Part shown: positions 28,681-37,142 of the stretch, one piece after another
Layout: every line of letters begins with the position of its first letter
Position numbering within the stretch: position 1 is the first letter of the stretch
Assembly: GCA_937870845.1 (NCBI GenBank)
Contig: CALMZR010000051.1
Span: 1-40,479 of the forward strand
Length of the DNA: 40,479 nt
Direction: 5' to 3'
DNA from: an uncultured Chloroflexota bacterium
GTDB taxonomy: Bacteria; Chloroflexota; Chloroflexia; Thermomicrobiales; UBA6265
Program-made: the position numbers and the translations under genes
The notes under the pieces: generated by a model
What the model was told of the DNA's origin: nothing
Database searches by the model: none
The model's input: only the letters and a program-made list of their open reading frames with translations

Positions 28681-29139
28681 ATGCCGACACCACACACCCA
28701 CCAGCCCACGACCTTGCGCTTGGTCCTGCCCCTGCCGCCAGGGGTCAACAACCAGTACGTCAGCGTGGGCAATCGCCGCGTCCTGAGCCCGAGCGCCAGA
28801 TCGTTTCTCCGCAACGTAGAAAAGCACCTCGCCGGCCTCAGAACCCGCGGCGCGCTCTCCCTGGCGACCGAGCAGGCGTTCGCCACCGCGGCCCTCGGCG
28901 TCTACCTGGTCTACTATTTTGAGACCCCGCATCGGCGCGACCTCGACGGCGGGCTGAAGATCACGCTCGACGCCCTGAGCCGCACCCTCGGCTTCGACGA
29001 CCGCGCCGTCGTCGATCTCCACCTCTCCAAGAAGATCGATCCGCTGCGCCCACGCGTCGAAGTCGAGATCGAAACCATCGCGGACTGGGAGTTTGACCTC
29101 ACCTACCAGTATCTTGGCGACGATCACGGCGCGGACTGA
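28681..29139 (+). CDS. RusA-like Holliday junction resolvase family protein
   Basis: RLVLPLPPGVNNQY...FETPHRRDLDGGLKITLDALSRTLGFDDRAVVDLHLSKKID matches the RusA Asp-motif layout (RDLDN..K...D....DD). Confidence 0.75.
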   Translation: MPTPHTHQPTTLRLVLPLPPGVNNQYVSVGNRRVLSPSARSFLRNVEKHLAGLRTRGALSLATEQAFATAALGVYLVYYFETPHRRDLDGGLKITLDALSRTLGFDDRAVVDLHLSKKIDPLRPRVEVEIETIADWEFDLTYQYLGDDHGAD

Positions 29140-29166
29140 CGGCGATACGACGGCTCGGGAGCAGGA

Positions 29167-30759
29167 ATGGCCCAGGGAGCACCTTCAAACACCGCCGGCC
29201 CAGTGGCGGACGCGACGCCGAGCCGCGATTTCGACACCGTCGTTGTCCTCGATTTCGGCAGCCAGTACAGCCAACTCATCGCGCGCCGCGTGCGCGAGGT
29301 CGGCGTCTACAGCGTCCTCCTCCCCTGGGACACGCCACGGCACGAGATCGCCAACCTCAAGCCAAAGGGCGTCATCCTCTCCGGCGGCCCGGCCAGCGTC
29401 TACGACCCCGGAGCACCAATCCTCCCAACCTGGGTCTTGGAGGAAGAGCTGCCCACGCTCGGCATCTGCTACGGAATGCACCTACTGGCAAACGCTCTCG
29501 ACGGCACGGTCGAATCCGCCGCCAAACGGGAATACGGCTCGGCCTCCATCTCCACGATCGAGTCATCGCCGCTCTTCCAGGGTTTGCCAGATACGATTGA
29601 TGTCTGGATGAGCCACGGCGACCACGTCACCCGCCTGCCTGCCGGATTTGCCGCCATCGCAGGCACGAGCAACGCCCCCATTGCCGCCATGAGCGACGGC
29701 AGGCGTTTCGGAATCCAGTTCCACCCGGAAGTCGTCCACACCCCGCTCGGCCGCGACCTCATTCGCAACTTCCTCGTCGAGGTCTGCCGCTGCCGCACGG
29801 ACTGGACCGCCGACCACTTCATCGACAGCGCGGTCGATCAGATTCGAAGTACCGTCGGCGACGGACGCGTCCTCCTCGGCCTCAGCGGCGGCGTCGATTC
29901 TTCGGTGGCGGCCGCCCTCATTCACCGCGCTATCGGTGACCGCCTCACCCCCGTCTTCGTCGACAACGGCCTCCTCCGCCTCGGCGAAACCGATCTGGTG
30001 CGGGAGGTCTTCGGCCGCGCCTTCGGAATGGACCTCGTCTTCGTCGACGCCAGCGAGCGATTCCTTTCCAACCTCGAAGGCGTCGAAGACCCTGAGGAGA
30101 AGCGGCGCATCGTCGGCGCCGAATTCATCCGCGTCTTTGAAATCGAGGCGGAGCGGCACGGCCCATTCGAGTTCCTGGCCCAGGGCACCCTCTACCCGGA
30201 TGTCATCGAAAGCACCTCGCCCGACACCAAAGCCGCGGTGAAAATCAAGACACACCACAACGTCGGCGGCCTGCCGGCTGACCTCTCCTTCTCCCTCATC
30301 GAGCCTTTGCGTTACCTGTTCAAGGACGAAGTGCGCGCCGTCGGCCGCGCCCTCGGCCTCCCGAACGAGATCGTCGAGCGCCAGCCCTTCCCCGGCCCCG
30401 GACTCTCCGTGCGCATCATCGGCCCGGTAACCGCCGCCGACCTCGCCTTGTTGCGGCAAGCCGACGCCGTCGTGCGCGAGGAGATCGACGCGCTCGGTCC
30501 CGAGTCCGGCGTCTGGCAGTACTTCGCGGTCCTCCTCCCCATCCGCTCGGTCGGAGTCATGGGCGACGATCGAACCTACGGCCGCGTCTGCGCCGTCCGC
30601 GCCGTCGCCTCCGAAGACGCCATGACCGCCGACTGGGCCCGCCTGCCGTCCGAAACGTTGGCCCGCATCAGCACCCGCATCGTCAACGAGGTCCACGGCA
30701 TCACCCGCGTCGTCTATGACATCTCGTCCAAACCGCCCTCCACGATCGAGTGGGAATAA
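29167..30759 (+). CDS. guaA: GMP synthase (glutamine-hydrolysing)
   Basis: [19 protein letters not shown]...[11 protein letters not shown]...[20 protein letters not shown]...[14 protein letters not shown]...PPSTIEWE. Confidence 0.97.
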   Translation: MAQGAPSNTAGPVADATPSRDFDTVVVLDFGSQYSQLIARRVREVGVYSVLLPWDTPRHEIANLKPKGVILSGGPASVYDPGAPILPTWVLEEELPTLGICYGMHLLANALDGTVESAAKREYGSASISTIESSPLFQGLPDTIDVWMSHGDHVTRLPAGFAAIAGTSNAPIAAMSDGRRFGIQFHPEVVHTPLGRDLIRNFLVEVCRCRTDWTADHFIDSAVDQIRSTVGDGRVLLGLSGGVDSSVAAALIHRAIGDRLTPVFVDNGLLRLGETDLVREVFGRAFGMDLVFVDASERFLSNLEGVEDPEEKRRIVGAEFIRVFEIEAERHGPFEFLAQGTLYPDVIESTSPDTKAAVKIKTHHNVGGLPADLSFSLIEPLRYLFKDEVRAVGRALGLPNEIVERQPFPGPGLSVRIIGPVTAADLALLRQADAVVREEIDALGPESGVWQYFAVLLPIRSVGVMGDDRTYGRVCAVRAVASEDAMTADWARLPSETLARISTRIVNEVHGITRVVYDISSKPPSTIEWE

Positions 30760-30870
30760 CCGCCGCCAGCGCAGAGGGCCGGTACTGGTACCATAACGTC
30801 ATACATGAGGCCGGCGCGCGGTCAACCCGATCGCGAACGCACGGCCAGGTCGATAGAAACGAGGAGATTC

Positions 30871-31425
30871 ATGGCGGAAGCTGCCCCCCAGGTCACGGTC
30901 TATACCACCGACACCTGACCGTGGTGCGACAGAGCTAAGGAGTTCCTTAGCCGACACAAGGTGCCGTTTGTCGAAAAGGACGTAGCCAAGGACTACGCCG
31001 CCGCCATCGAGATGATCCGCCTCAGCGGTCAACAGGGCGTGCCCGTCACGGTCGCCGACGGCGACGTCATTCTGGGCTTCGACCAGCAGAAGTTCGCCAA
31101 ATTGGCCGAAAAGTTCGCCGGCCCCAAGCGGCCCCCGCTCGGCATCCTCGCCGCCGACGCCGAGGAGTATCTGGCCCGGCATCCCGAAAAGGCAGAGAAG
31201 ATTCCCGAGGGGACCAAGGGCATCTACGTCGGCAAGATCCGGCCCAAGACTGTCGCCGCGCGCGCCGAGCTCAAGCCTGGCGACGTCATCACCAGCTTCG
31301 CCGGCAAGCGCGTGCGCAACATGGCCGCCCTGGACCAGATGGTCGAGACGCTCAAACCCGGCGACCAGGCGACCGCCAAGTTCATCCGCGACGGCGAGAA
31401 CCAAACGGTTGTCCTGCAGTTCTAG
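30871..31425 (+). CDS. Candidate selenoprotein: glutaredoxin (UPWC active site)-PDZ fusion with in-frame TGA at 30916-30918
   Basis: Good RBS (GAGGAG) before ATG 30871. Frame reads MAEAAPQVTVYTTDT*PWCDRAKEFLSRHKVPFVEKDVAKDYAAAIEMIRLSGQQGVPVTVADGDVILGFDQQKF..., then PDZ KGIYVGKIRPKTVAARAELKPGDVITSFAGKRV. The TGA replaces the first Cys of CPWC. The ORF track shows only 30961-31425. Confidence 0.85.
30934..30951 (+). promoter_or_regulatory. Candidate bacterial SECIS hairpin
   Basis: GCTAAGG-AGTT-CCTTAGC: perfect 7-bp stem (8 if A-U closes), apical GU, loop starting 23 nt after the TGA. Confidence 0.75.
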
Positions 31426-31471
31426 GCCGCGGGACGGACATGCCAAACTCCGTTGGCTCACGACCCGCGTA

Positions 31472-31493
31472 GGGGCACGGCATGCCGTGCCCC
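31472..31493. repeat. Palindromic intergenic repeat, family A (GGGGCACGGCATGCCGTGCCCC)
   Basis: Perfect 22-nt palindrome between the selenoprotein candidate and the mgtC-like gene. Confidence 0.8.
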
Positions 31494-31515
31494 CCGATCG
31501 CATGCTAGGGGCAAT

Positions 31516-31983
31516 TTGGAACCACTGACGGACCTCGAAGCAATGCAGCGCCTCGGCGTGGCCATGCTGGCCGGCGTCGTACTGGGATTCGAGCGCGAGC
31601 GCGCCGACAAACCAGCCGGCATCCGCACCTACATGCTCGTCACCCAGGGCGCGGCCCTCTTTATGATCTGCGCCATCATGCTCAGCAACCAGGTGACGAT
31701 GTTCGACGGCACGGTGTCCGACCCCGGCCGCATCGCATCGACGGTCGTGCAGGGCATCGGCTTCATCGCCGCCGGCGTCATCCTCACCACCGGCCGCGAA
31801 ATCGTCGGCCTCACCACCGCCGCCGGTCTCTGGGTGGCCACGGCTATCGGCCTCCTCATCGGCGCTGGCTTCTACCCCATCGCCCTCGTGGCCACCGTCG
31901 CGACCGTCATCGGGCTCATCCTCCTGCACCGAATCGAGTGGCGCTTCATATCCAGTGACGAACCCAAAGATCGGGATTCATGA
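31516..31983 (+). CDS. MgtC/SapB family membrane protein
   Basis: RLGVAMLAGVVLGFERERADKPAGIRTYMLVTQGAALFM...GIGFIAAGVIL...VVGLTTAAGLWVATAIGLLIGAGFY. TTG start (or ATG 31543) inferred. Confidence 0.88.
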   Translation: MEPLTDLEAMQRLGVAMLAGVVLGFERERADKPAGIRTYMLVTQGAALFMICAIMLSNQVTMFDGTVSDPGRIASTVVQGIGFIAAGVILTTGREIVGLTTAAGLWVATAIGLLIGAGFYPIALVATVATVIGLILLHRIEWRFISSDEPKDRDS

Positions 31984-32004
31984 GCGTCGGCGATTCCCCG
32001 CCCC

Positions 32005-32661
32005 CTATCGTCGCAACCAATCTTCCTCTAGCGCGCGCAAGCGGTTGTCACTGATCCTGGCCGTCTCATATGTCCCAGCCGCCAAACGCTGGCGTAATGC
32101 CTCGTAAAGGCAAACCGCGCCGGCCACGGAGACGTTCAAGCTCTGCACCATGCCCAGCATTGGGATGGCTATCGCTCCGTCCGCCAGCTCGCTCGCCTCA
32201 TCCGACACGCCGCGCATCTCGTTGCCCAGAACCAGCGCCGTGGGTCCCGTCAGGTCCCACGCGTACAGCGAGCGCGATCCCGATCCCAGGCTGGTAACGA
32301 GCATCCGGAATCCTTCGCCTCTCAGCTTGGCAAAGCAGGACGCCACCGAATCGTGACGTTCGACTTCCACCCACTTCGCCGCACTGGCGGACGTCTGCCG
32401 CGCAAACGCGCCGGGGGGCGGCGCTTCGAGCGAGTACACCGCATGGGCCCGCAACACCCCAACCGCGTCGCAACTACGCAGAATGGCGCTTACGTTGTGC
32501 GGGTCGTGGATATTCTCCAACACCACGGTCAGGTCGGGCTGCCGGCGCGACAGCACGGCGCGAATCCTCGCCTGGCGTCGCTCGGTGCGGGGCCAACCTT
32601 CTGACTTGACCGGTTGCTCCCTCGCCAGCGTGCGACGGTCGGCGGCGCCTGGCTCGCTCAA
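32005..32661 (-). CDS. TrmH/SpoU-type tRNA/rRNA methyltransferase
   Basis: LTVVLENIHDPHNVSAILRSCDAVGV...TALVLGNEMRGVSDEASELADGAIAIPMLGMVQSLNVSVAGAVCLYEALRQR (motifs 1-3). TTG start overlapping the upstream stop as TTGA (inferred). Confidence 0.87.
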   Translation of the reverse strand: MSEPGAADRRTLAREQPVKSEGWPRTERRQARIRAVLSRRQPDLTVVLENIHDPHNVSAILRSCDAVGVLRAHAVYSLEAPPPGAFARQTSASAAKWVEVERHDSVASCFAKLRGEGFRMLVTSLGSGSRSLYAWDLTGPTALVLGNEMRGVSDEASELADGAIAIPMLGMVQSLNVSVAGAVCLYEALRQRLAAGTYETARISDNRLRALEEDWLRR

Positions 32662-32948
32662 GGTGCGGCTGCTCCACGCCGCCGTCGCGGCGCACCTGGG
32701 CGAGCGCCCTCTTTCTTGCCGGCGATGATGATGCGCCAGAAGTTCCCCGGCAGATCGCCCTGGCACGGCATCCACTCATCGGTCGATCCACGCCTCCGGA
32801 TCTCCGAGATCTCCGGTCCAGCCGGCTCGCCCTTGTCGTAGCGATGCTCCTCGCCGCATAACGGGCAGCGAGCGGAGACGTACGCCCGTCCGCCTTCGAT
32901 GCTGATGCGTCCCCGGCCGCGGGACAACGACATGACCCACCTCACCAC
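32658..32948 (-). CDS. Small putative zinc-binding protein
   Basis: SIEGGRAYVSARCPLCGEEHRYDKGEPAGPEISEIRRRGSTDEWMPCQGDLPGNFWRII; CPLC motif, coupled to the downstream gene. Confidence 0.5.
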   Translation of the reverse strand: MVRWVMSLSRGRGRISIEGGRAYVSARCPLCGEEHRYDKGEPAGPEISEIRRRGSTDEWMPCQGDLPGNFWRIIIAGKKEGARPGAPRRRRGAAAP

Positions 32949-33109
32949 GCCGCGATATCGAGCAGCAGCGCCCAGACAAGCGTACGAACCACAGCAGGCT
33001 TCGACAACCGAACCGCGACGCAGTCATGTGAACGGGGCTTGACCAGAGCCGCCTCTGCCAGGAAGATGCTGCGCGTCTGACCAGAATTTCGGATAGAAAA
33101 GGACATCGC

Positions 33110-34105
33110 ATGCAATCCCGCGCCCCGCATCCGTGGGTGGCTTCGCGCAAGGGCTCCGTAGGTCTTGCGCTTCAGGCCGTCGCCGCCAGGAGCGCCGGCG
33201 ACCACGGCGCTGCGCTGATCCGTGCCGGACTCCACGCGGAGCGGTATGGTTACGATGCGTTTTTTCTCGGCGATCACCCCGCTTGGGCGCCCGACTGCTG
33301 GCTCCATCTGGCGGTGATCGCCTCGCAAACCAGCCGCATCCGGCTCGGGCAGATGGTGGCGGCCGCCCCCTACCGCAACCCGCTCTTGACCGCCCGCCTG
33401 CAATCGGACCTGGACCGCCTCAGCGGCGGCCGCTCCGTCCTCGGCCTCGGCATCGGCTGGAACGCCGCCGACTATGGTCTCGGAACCAACGAGTTCGACC
33501 GTATGGGCCTGCCGTATCCCGCTGTCCCCGCTCGCCAGGACGGTCTCGAAGAGGCCATCGCCATCATCCACGGGGTCTGGGGCAACGAGCCATTTTCGAT
33601 GATTGGGGCCTACTATTCAGCCGCCGGCGCCCAGGTCGATCCCCCAATCCAGGACGGCGGCGTCCCGCTCGTCGTCGCTGGCGGCGGAACCCGAACGCTC
33701 AACCAATTAGCGCGGCTGGGAGACGTTGCCAACTTTGGCCCCGGACCGGCCGGCAACGTCAACTCACCAGCCGATGCCAAAGCACGCCTGGCTGCCCTCG
33801 CGGAGCAATGCCGCGCGGTCGGCCGCTCGTATGACCATATCCTTCGCACGCATTTCACCCATTGGCTGTTGCTGGCCGAGACTGAGCGCGCTCTAGCCGC
33901 CAAAGTGACCCACTATTTTCCCGACGGTCTCGACCCGTTCTGGGGCGCCTATCTCGTCGCCGGCACGCCGGTATCGGTCGCCTCCCACTACCAGGAATAC
34001 GTCAATGCTGGGATCGAGTACTTCGTCGTGCAGACTCTCGATCCAGATGACGAAGAATCAATCGCGCTGGCTACTGCCGAGGTGGCGCCACGTCTGCAAC
34101 CCTAA
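33110..34105 (+). CDS. LLM class flavin-dependent oxidoreductase (bacterial luciferase-like)
   Basis: AERYGYDAFFLGDHPAWAPDCWLHLAVIASQTSRIRLGQMVAAAPYRNPLLTARLQSDLDRLSGGRSVLGLGIGWN. Confidence 0.9.
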   Translation: MQSRAPHPWVASRKGSVGLALQAVAARSAGDHGAALIRAGLHAERYGYDAFFLGDHPAWAPDCWLHLAVIASQTSRIRLGQMVAAAPYRNPLLTARLQSDLDRLSGGRSVLGLGIGWNAADYGLGTNEFDRMGLPYPAVPARQDGLEEAIAIIHGVWGNEPFSMIGAYYSAAGAQVDPPIQDGGVPLVVAGGGTRTLNQLARLGDVANFGPGPAGNVNSPADAKARLAALAEQCRAVGRSYDHILRTHFTHWLLLAETERALAAKVTHYFPDGLDPFWGAYLVAGTPVSVASHYQEYVNAGIEYFVVQTLDPDDEESIALATAEVAPRLQP

Positions 34106-34348
34106 GTGTCGAATCCACTCGCGTACGTACGCGGAATGGCTCGCGAGCGCCGCGAGCGGCCCGTGATAAACTGGAAACGTCTCGAGGCTGGCGAAATCGG
34201 CCAACCTGGAAACGTCGCCGAGGACCCGCTCGTTAGCAGCCTGTGGATGGGCAGGCGTCGAGGCAGGCGCGCATTCCATGGCCCCCTGGGGACGCGAGAC
34301 CACCGACACGCGGCGAGACGGCCGGCGACGGGTAGAGGGAAGAACGAC

Positions 34349-35128
34349 GTGGACGATCGCCGGCTGAAAATTGGATCCTGGCGCGAGGTGGGGCGCTCGG
34401 CCCTTGCTCGATCCGGAAAGCTCCTGTTTGGACTTGGCATGACCGCGGCGTTGCCGCCGGCCGGGTCCGGAGCCCGCAAAGACAAACGCGCCGAAGACGA
34501 CGCCGATGCCAGGAAGGAAGACCGTCGCGAGGCCAAGGCCGAGGACAACAGCCGCGACATCCAGAAGCAAAGCGACGCGAACGCGGAAAACTCCGAGACA
34601 TCCAACAACCGAACCAAAGACGAGAGCCAGGAAGGCAAGAACCGGACAGAAAAAGGCGAACGCCGGGAAGAGCGCACCGAGAGCAATGACACGTCCGTGA
34701 AAGATGAATCTACGGACGGAGCTCGGCGATCGGTCACTCGCCAGCAAGAAGCCAACGTCGACTCCTCTGACGACGATGGAGCTGGTCGTCGCGAGCGGAG
34801 CACAGAAGAACTGGCCCAGAACCTCGGCGATACGACCGACGACATTCTGCCGACCCCAACGGTGCCCAGCAACCCGAACATTCCCGTCGCCACGACCCCC
34901 GATCTGACCGACGCCGACCTCTTCATCGAAGCCAATCCCGATGTCATCGCCAGCGTCAGCACGAGCGGCGGGTTCGCCTTCGCCCGCTCCGGGAACGTCA
35001 TCGCCGTTTCCGGGCCGGACGGGGCGCAGATCATCCAGACCGACGACCCCGAAGATGTCGTCACCCCCTCCCCGTCTCCAAGCGAGCCCTCCGACGGCGG
35101 GAATAACGACATCGACTTTTCGAGCTGA
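34349..35128 (+). CDS. Low-complexity, highly charged putative exported protein
   Basis: GTG start with upstream AGGGA; Lys/Arg/Asp/Glu/Ser-rich middle (RKDKRAEDDADARKEDRREAKAEDN...), then an Asp/Pro-rich tail. Confidence 0.6.
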   Translation: MDDRRLKIGSWREVGRSALARSGKLLFGLGMTAALPPAGSGARKDKRAEDDADARKEDRREAKAEDNSRDIQKQSDANAENSETSNNRTKDESQEGKNRTEKGERREERTESNDTSVKDESTDGARRSVTRQQEANVDSSDDDGAGRRERSTEELAQNLGDTTDDILPTPTVPSNPNIPVATTPDLTDADLFIEANPDVIASVSTSGGFAFARSGNVIAVSGPDGAQIIQTDDPEDVVTPSPSPSEPSDGGNNDIDFSS

Positions 35129-35143
35129 TCCTCGCCCCACTTT

Positions 35144-35165
35144 GGGGCACGGCATGCCGCACCCC
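35144..35165. repeat. Palindromic repeat, family A copy (GGGGCACGGCATGCCGCACCCC)
   Basis: Lies between two convergent genes; may also act as a terminator hairpin. Confidence 0.6.
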
Positions 35166-35217
35166 GGCGTGAGGAATGCGTCTCTCCTGTTCCCGGTTGC
35201 TGAGGCGCGCCCAACAG

Positions 35218-36411
35218 CTACCGGTCGCGGTCGCGCTTCTTCTCTTTCCGGTCGGCGCGATCCTTCTTACTCTTGGACTTGGACTTCCTGTCCTTGCTCT
35301 TCTTGCCTTCGGACTTTCTGTCGTTGCCCTCGGCGTTCACCCCGTCGTCGCGCCCACTGCCACGATCCTGCTTCCGGGATTCGGATCTCGTCTCGCCGCT
35401 ATCGGACTCGGCGCGGGTGCGCGTGTCGTTCTCCTCATCACGGCCGGACCGGTTCTCCACCTTGACGCGGGGTTCCCGGTCTCGCGCTCGCTGCGCGAAC
35501 GACACGGTGCTCGCGCCGCCCGTTTCGATCGCTGGCGCGGCGGCCGCGTCGTCATCTCGCACGCGATTACCGCCGCGCGCCGAGACGAATACGTTGGTGT
35601 CGGAGCCGTCATCCCGGCTCGCCGCTACAGCGAGCTCTTCGTCGTCTCCAAACGGAAAGTTGGGGTCCGTGAAGAACGCCTCATCCCCCTCGAACGGAAA
35701 CTCGGCTTCGAGGACAAACGGAAAAGCTTCGAACGAAGGCGCGTGCCCGACGAATGAGGCCCCTTCGTCCTCCCCGCAGTCGATGCCGACGTATGCACGG
35801 CCAGTGACCGCGCCGACGTGGCATTCGGCGATGCCGATTGGCGCCTCGCCCCGGCCCGCCACGGCATGCACGCGGCCTGTGCCAAAGCCCGGCGGCAGCG
35901 CCGGCCCCGTCGCTGCCGCCGGAGCTGGCTCAGGGGCGACGTACGTCGTCGTGGCGTCCGCGGTCGGAGCCACGTAGACAGTCTCGACCGGCTGCCCGGC
36001 CGTGGCCGGCGGCGCTCCCTGATCGAGCAGCTCGACATCTTCGTCCTGCGCCGCGGGCGGCGCGCCGGCATCCAGCGTTTCGGGATCGGCGACGGCCGTT
36101 TCTTCTACGGGAGGTTCACTCTCGTCGAGCGTTTCGACGTCATCACCGGTTCCCTCCCCAACCTGCTCGATCGGCGGCGGCTCGACCTGCTGCGCCCAAC
36201 CGATCATGAAGCTGGCCGGGTTGGGGTCAACGGCCGGCGCCGGACCCGGCGGGGCGCCCATGGATACGATGCCCGAAACCCAGGTCAGCGACGCCACGAG
36301 AGCGGCGGAGAGCCACTCGTTGAGCCGGTCCCAGACGCCCACAGCTACCCCATCCCTCGTCTTCGCCCAGACGACTTCCGCCGCACTCCCACGATTGAGG
36401 CTGCCGCACAC
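35218..36411 (-). CDS. Putative exported protein with polyampholyte C-terminal tail
   Basis: N-terminal hydrophobic segment LSAALVASLTWVSGIVSMG, acidic/Pro repeats, C-tail DRKSEGKKSKDRKSKSKSKKDRADRKEKKRDRDR. Start uncertain. Confidence 0.6.
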   Translation of the reverse strand: MCGSLNRGSAAEVVWAKTRDGVAVGVWDRLNEWLSAALVASLTWVSGIVSMGAPPGPAPAVDPNPASFMIGWAQQVEPPPIEQVGEGTGDDVETLDESEPPVEETAVADPETLDAGAPPAAQDEDVELLDQGAPPATAGQPVETVYVAPTADATTTYVAPEPAPAAATGPALPPGFGTGRVHAVAGRGEAPIGIAECHVGAVTGRAYVGIDCGEDEGASFVGHAPSFEAFPFVLEAEFPFEGDEAFFTDPNFPFGDDEELAVAASRDDGSDTNVFVSARGGNRVRDDDAAAAPAIETGGASTVSFAQRARDREPRVKVENRSGRDEENDTRTRAESDSGETRSESRKQDRGSGRDDGVNAEGNDRKSEGKKSKDRKSKSKSKKDRADRKEKKRDRDR

Positions 36412-36475
36412 TCACGGCCAGCGGGGCGCTGCGCCAAATGCGATCTCCCTATGCCCGATGGTTTCGCCAGCACCA

Positions 36476-37036
36476 TCAACTCACCGCCGCTGGTTGCAAA
36501 AGGAACCGACGGTCGAACCTCGGAGCGCAGCGTCCACACGACCAGGTTCCTTGCTTCTGCCGCGGGATTGCCATCCCGCACGCCGGGCACCGGTACAGGT
36601 ATCGTGCCGGCCGGCGCGGCGCCGGCAGCAGCGCGCTTCGGATCTCGTCGAGGCTGGCGCCGGTGAGCGCGGCCACGCGATGGGCGATGCGGTCGTGCCC
36701 GTGCTTGGCGTGCCGCCGCAGATCGCCATCCAGCCGGTCGCGCATGTGGATCAACTCTTCAGCGACGACGACCTCCAGCGCTCGCGGCCGCGCGAGGTCG
36801 ATGCGCGACAGATTGATCAGAATCAAGTGCTCGCTTCGGTGCGGCACATACGCATGCGCGCCCCCGATCGACGACCGGACCCGGCGCCCGAGCCACCCCT
36901 CGAACACCGAGCGGTCGGTCGTTGCCCGCAGCCGGTCGGTCGGGAGATCGAGCAGGATGATGTACCGTTGCAGCAGTTCGCGGGTTTCCGCGTGATCGAG
37001 CCGGTCGTCCACGACGCCGCCTTCCCTGGATCGCAT
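36476..37036 (-). CDS. SprT-like protein with C-terminal zinc ribbon
   Basis: LEVVVAEELIHMRDRLDGDLRRHAKHGHDRIAHRVAALTG...YLYRCPACGMAIPRQKQGTWSCGRC. Confidence 0.6.
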   Translation of the reverse strand: MRSREGGVVDDRLDHAETRELLQRYIILLDLPTDRLRATTDRSVFEGWLGRRVRSSIGGAHAYVPHRSEHLILINLSRIDLARPRALEVVVAEELIHMRDRLDGDLRRHAKHGHDRIAHRVAALTGASLDEIRSALLPAPRRPARYLYRCPACGMAIPRQKQGTWSCGRCAPRFDRRFLLQPAAVS

Positions 37037-37142
37037 CTGCCGGCCGGCGATACGGGCGCCGGCCTCACGAGCGGGGCGCGGGACGAGGCCATCATACCGT
37101 ATCGGACCTGCTCTCAATTCGTGAGCTGGGCCAGGAGCGAAG

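Noticed and set aside
29563-30696. 377-aa minus-strand ORF
   Set aside because: Antisense to guaA, acidic low-complexity translation.
30750-30938. 62-aa plus-strand ORF
   Set aside because: Wrong frame; the RBS/ATG at 30871 and Grx homology define the true frame, read through the TGA.
32776-33150. 124-aa minus-strand ORF upstream of the TrmH-like gene
   Set aside because: Overlaps the putative zinc-binding ORF and the start of the LLM oxidoreductase; no recognisable domain.
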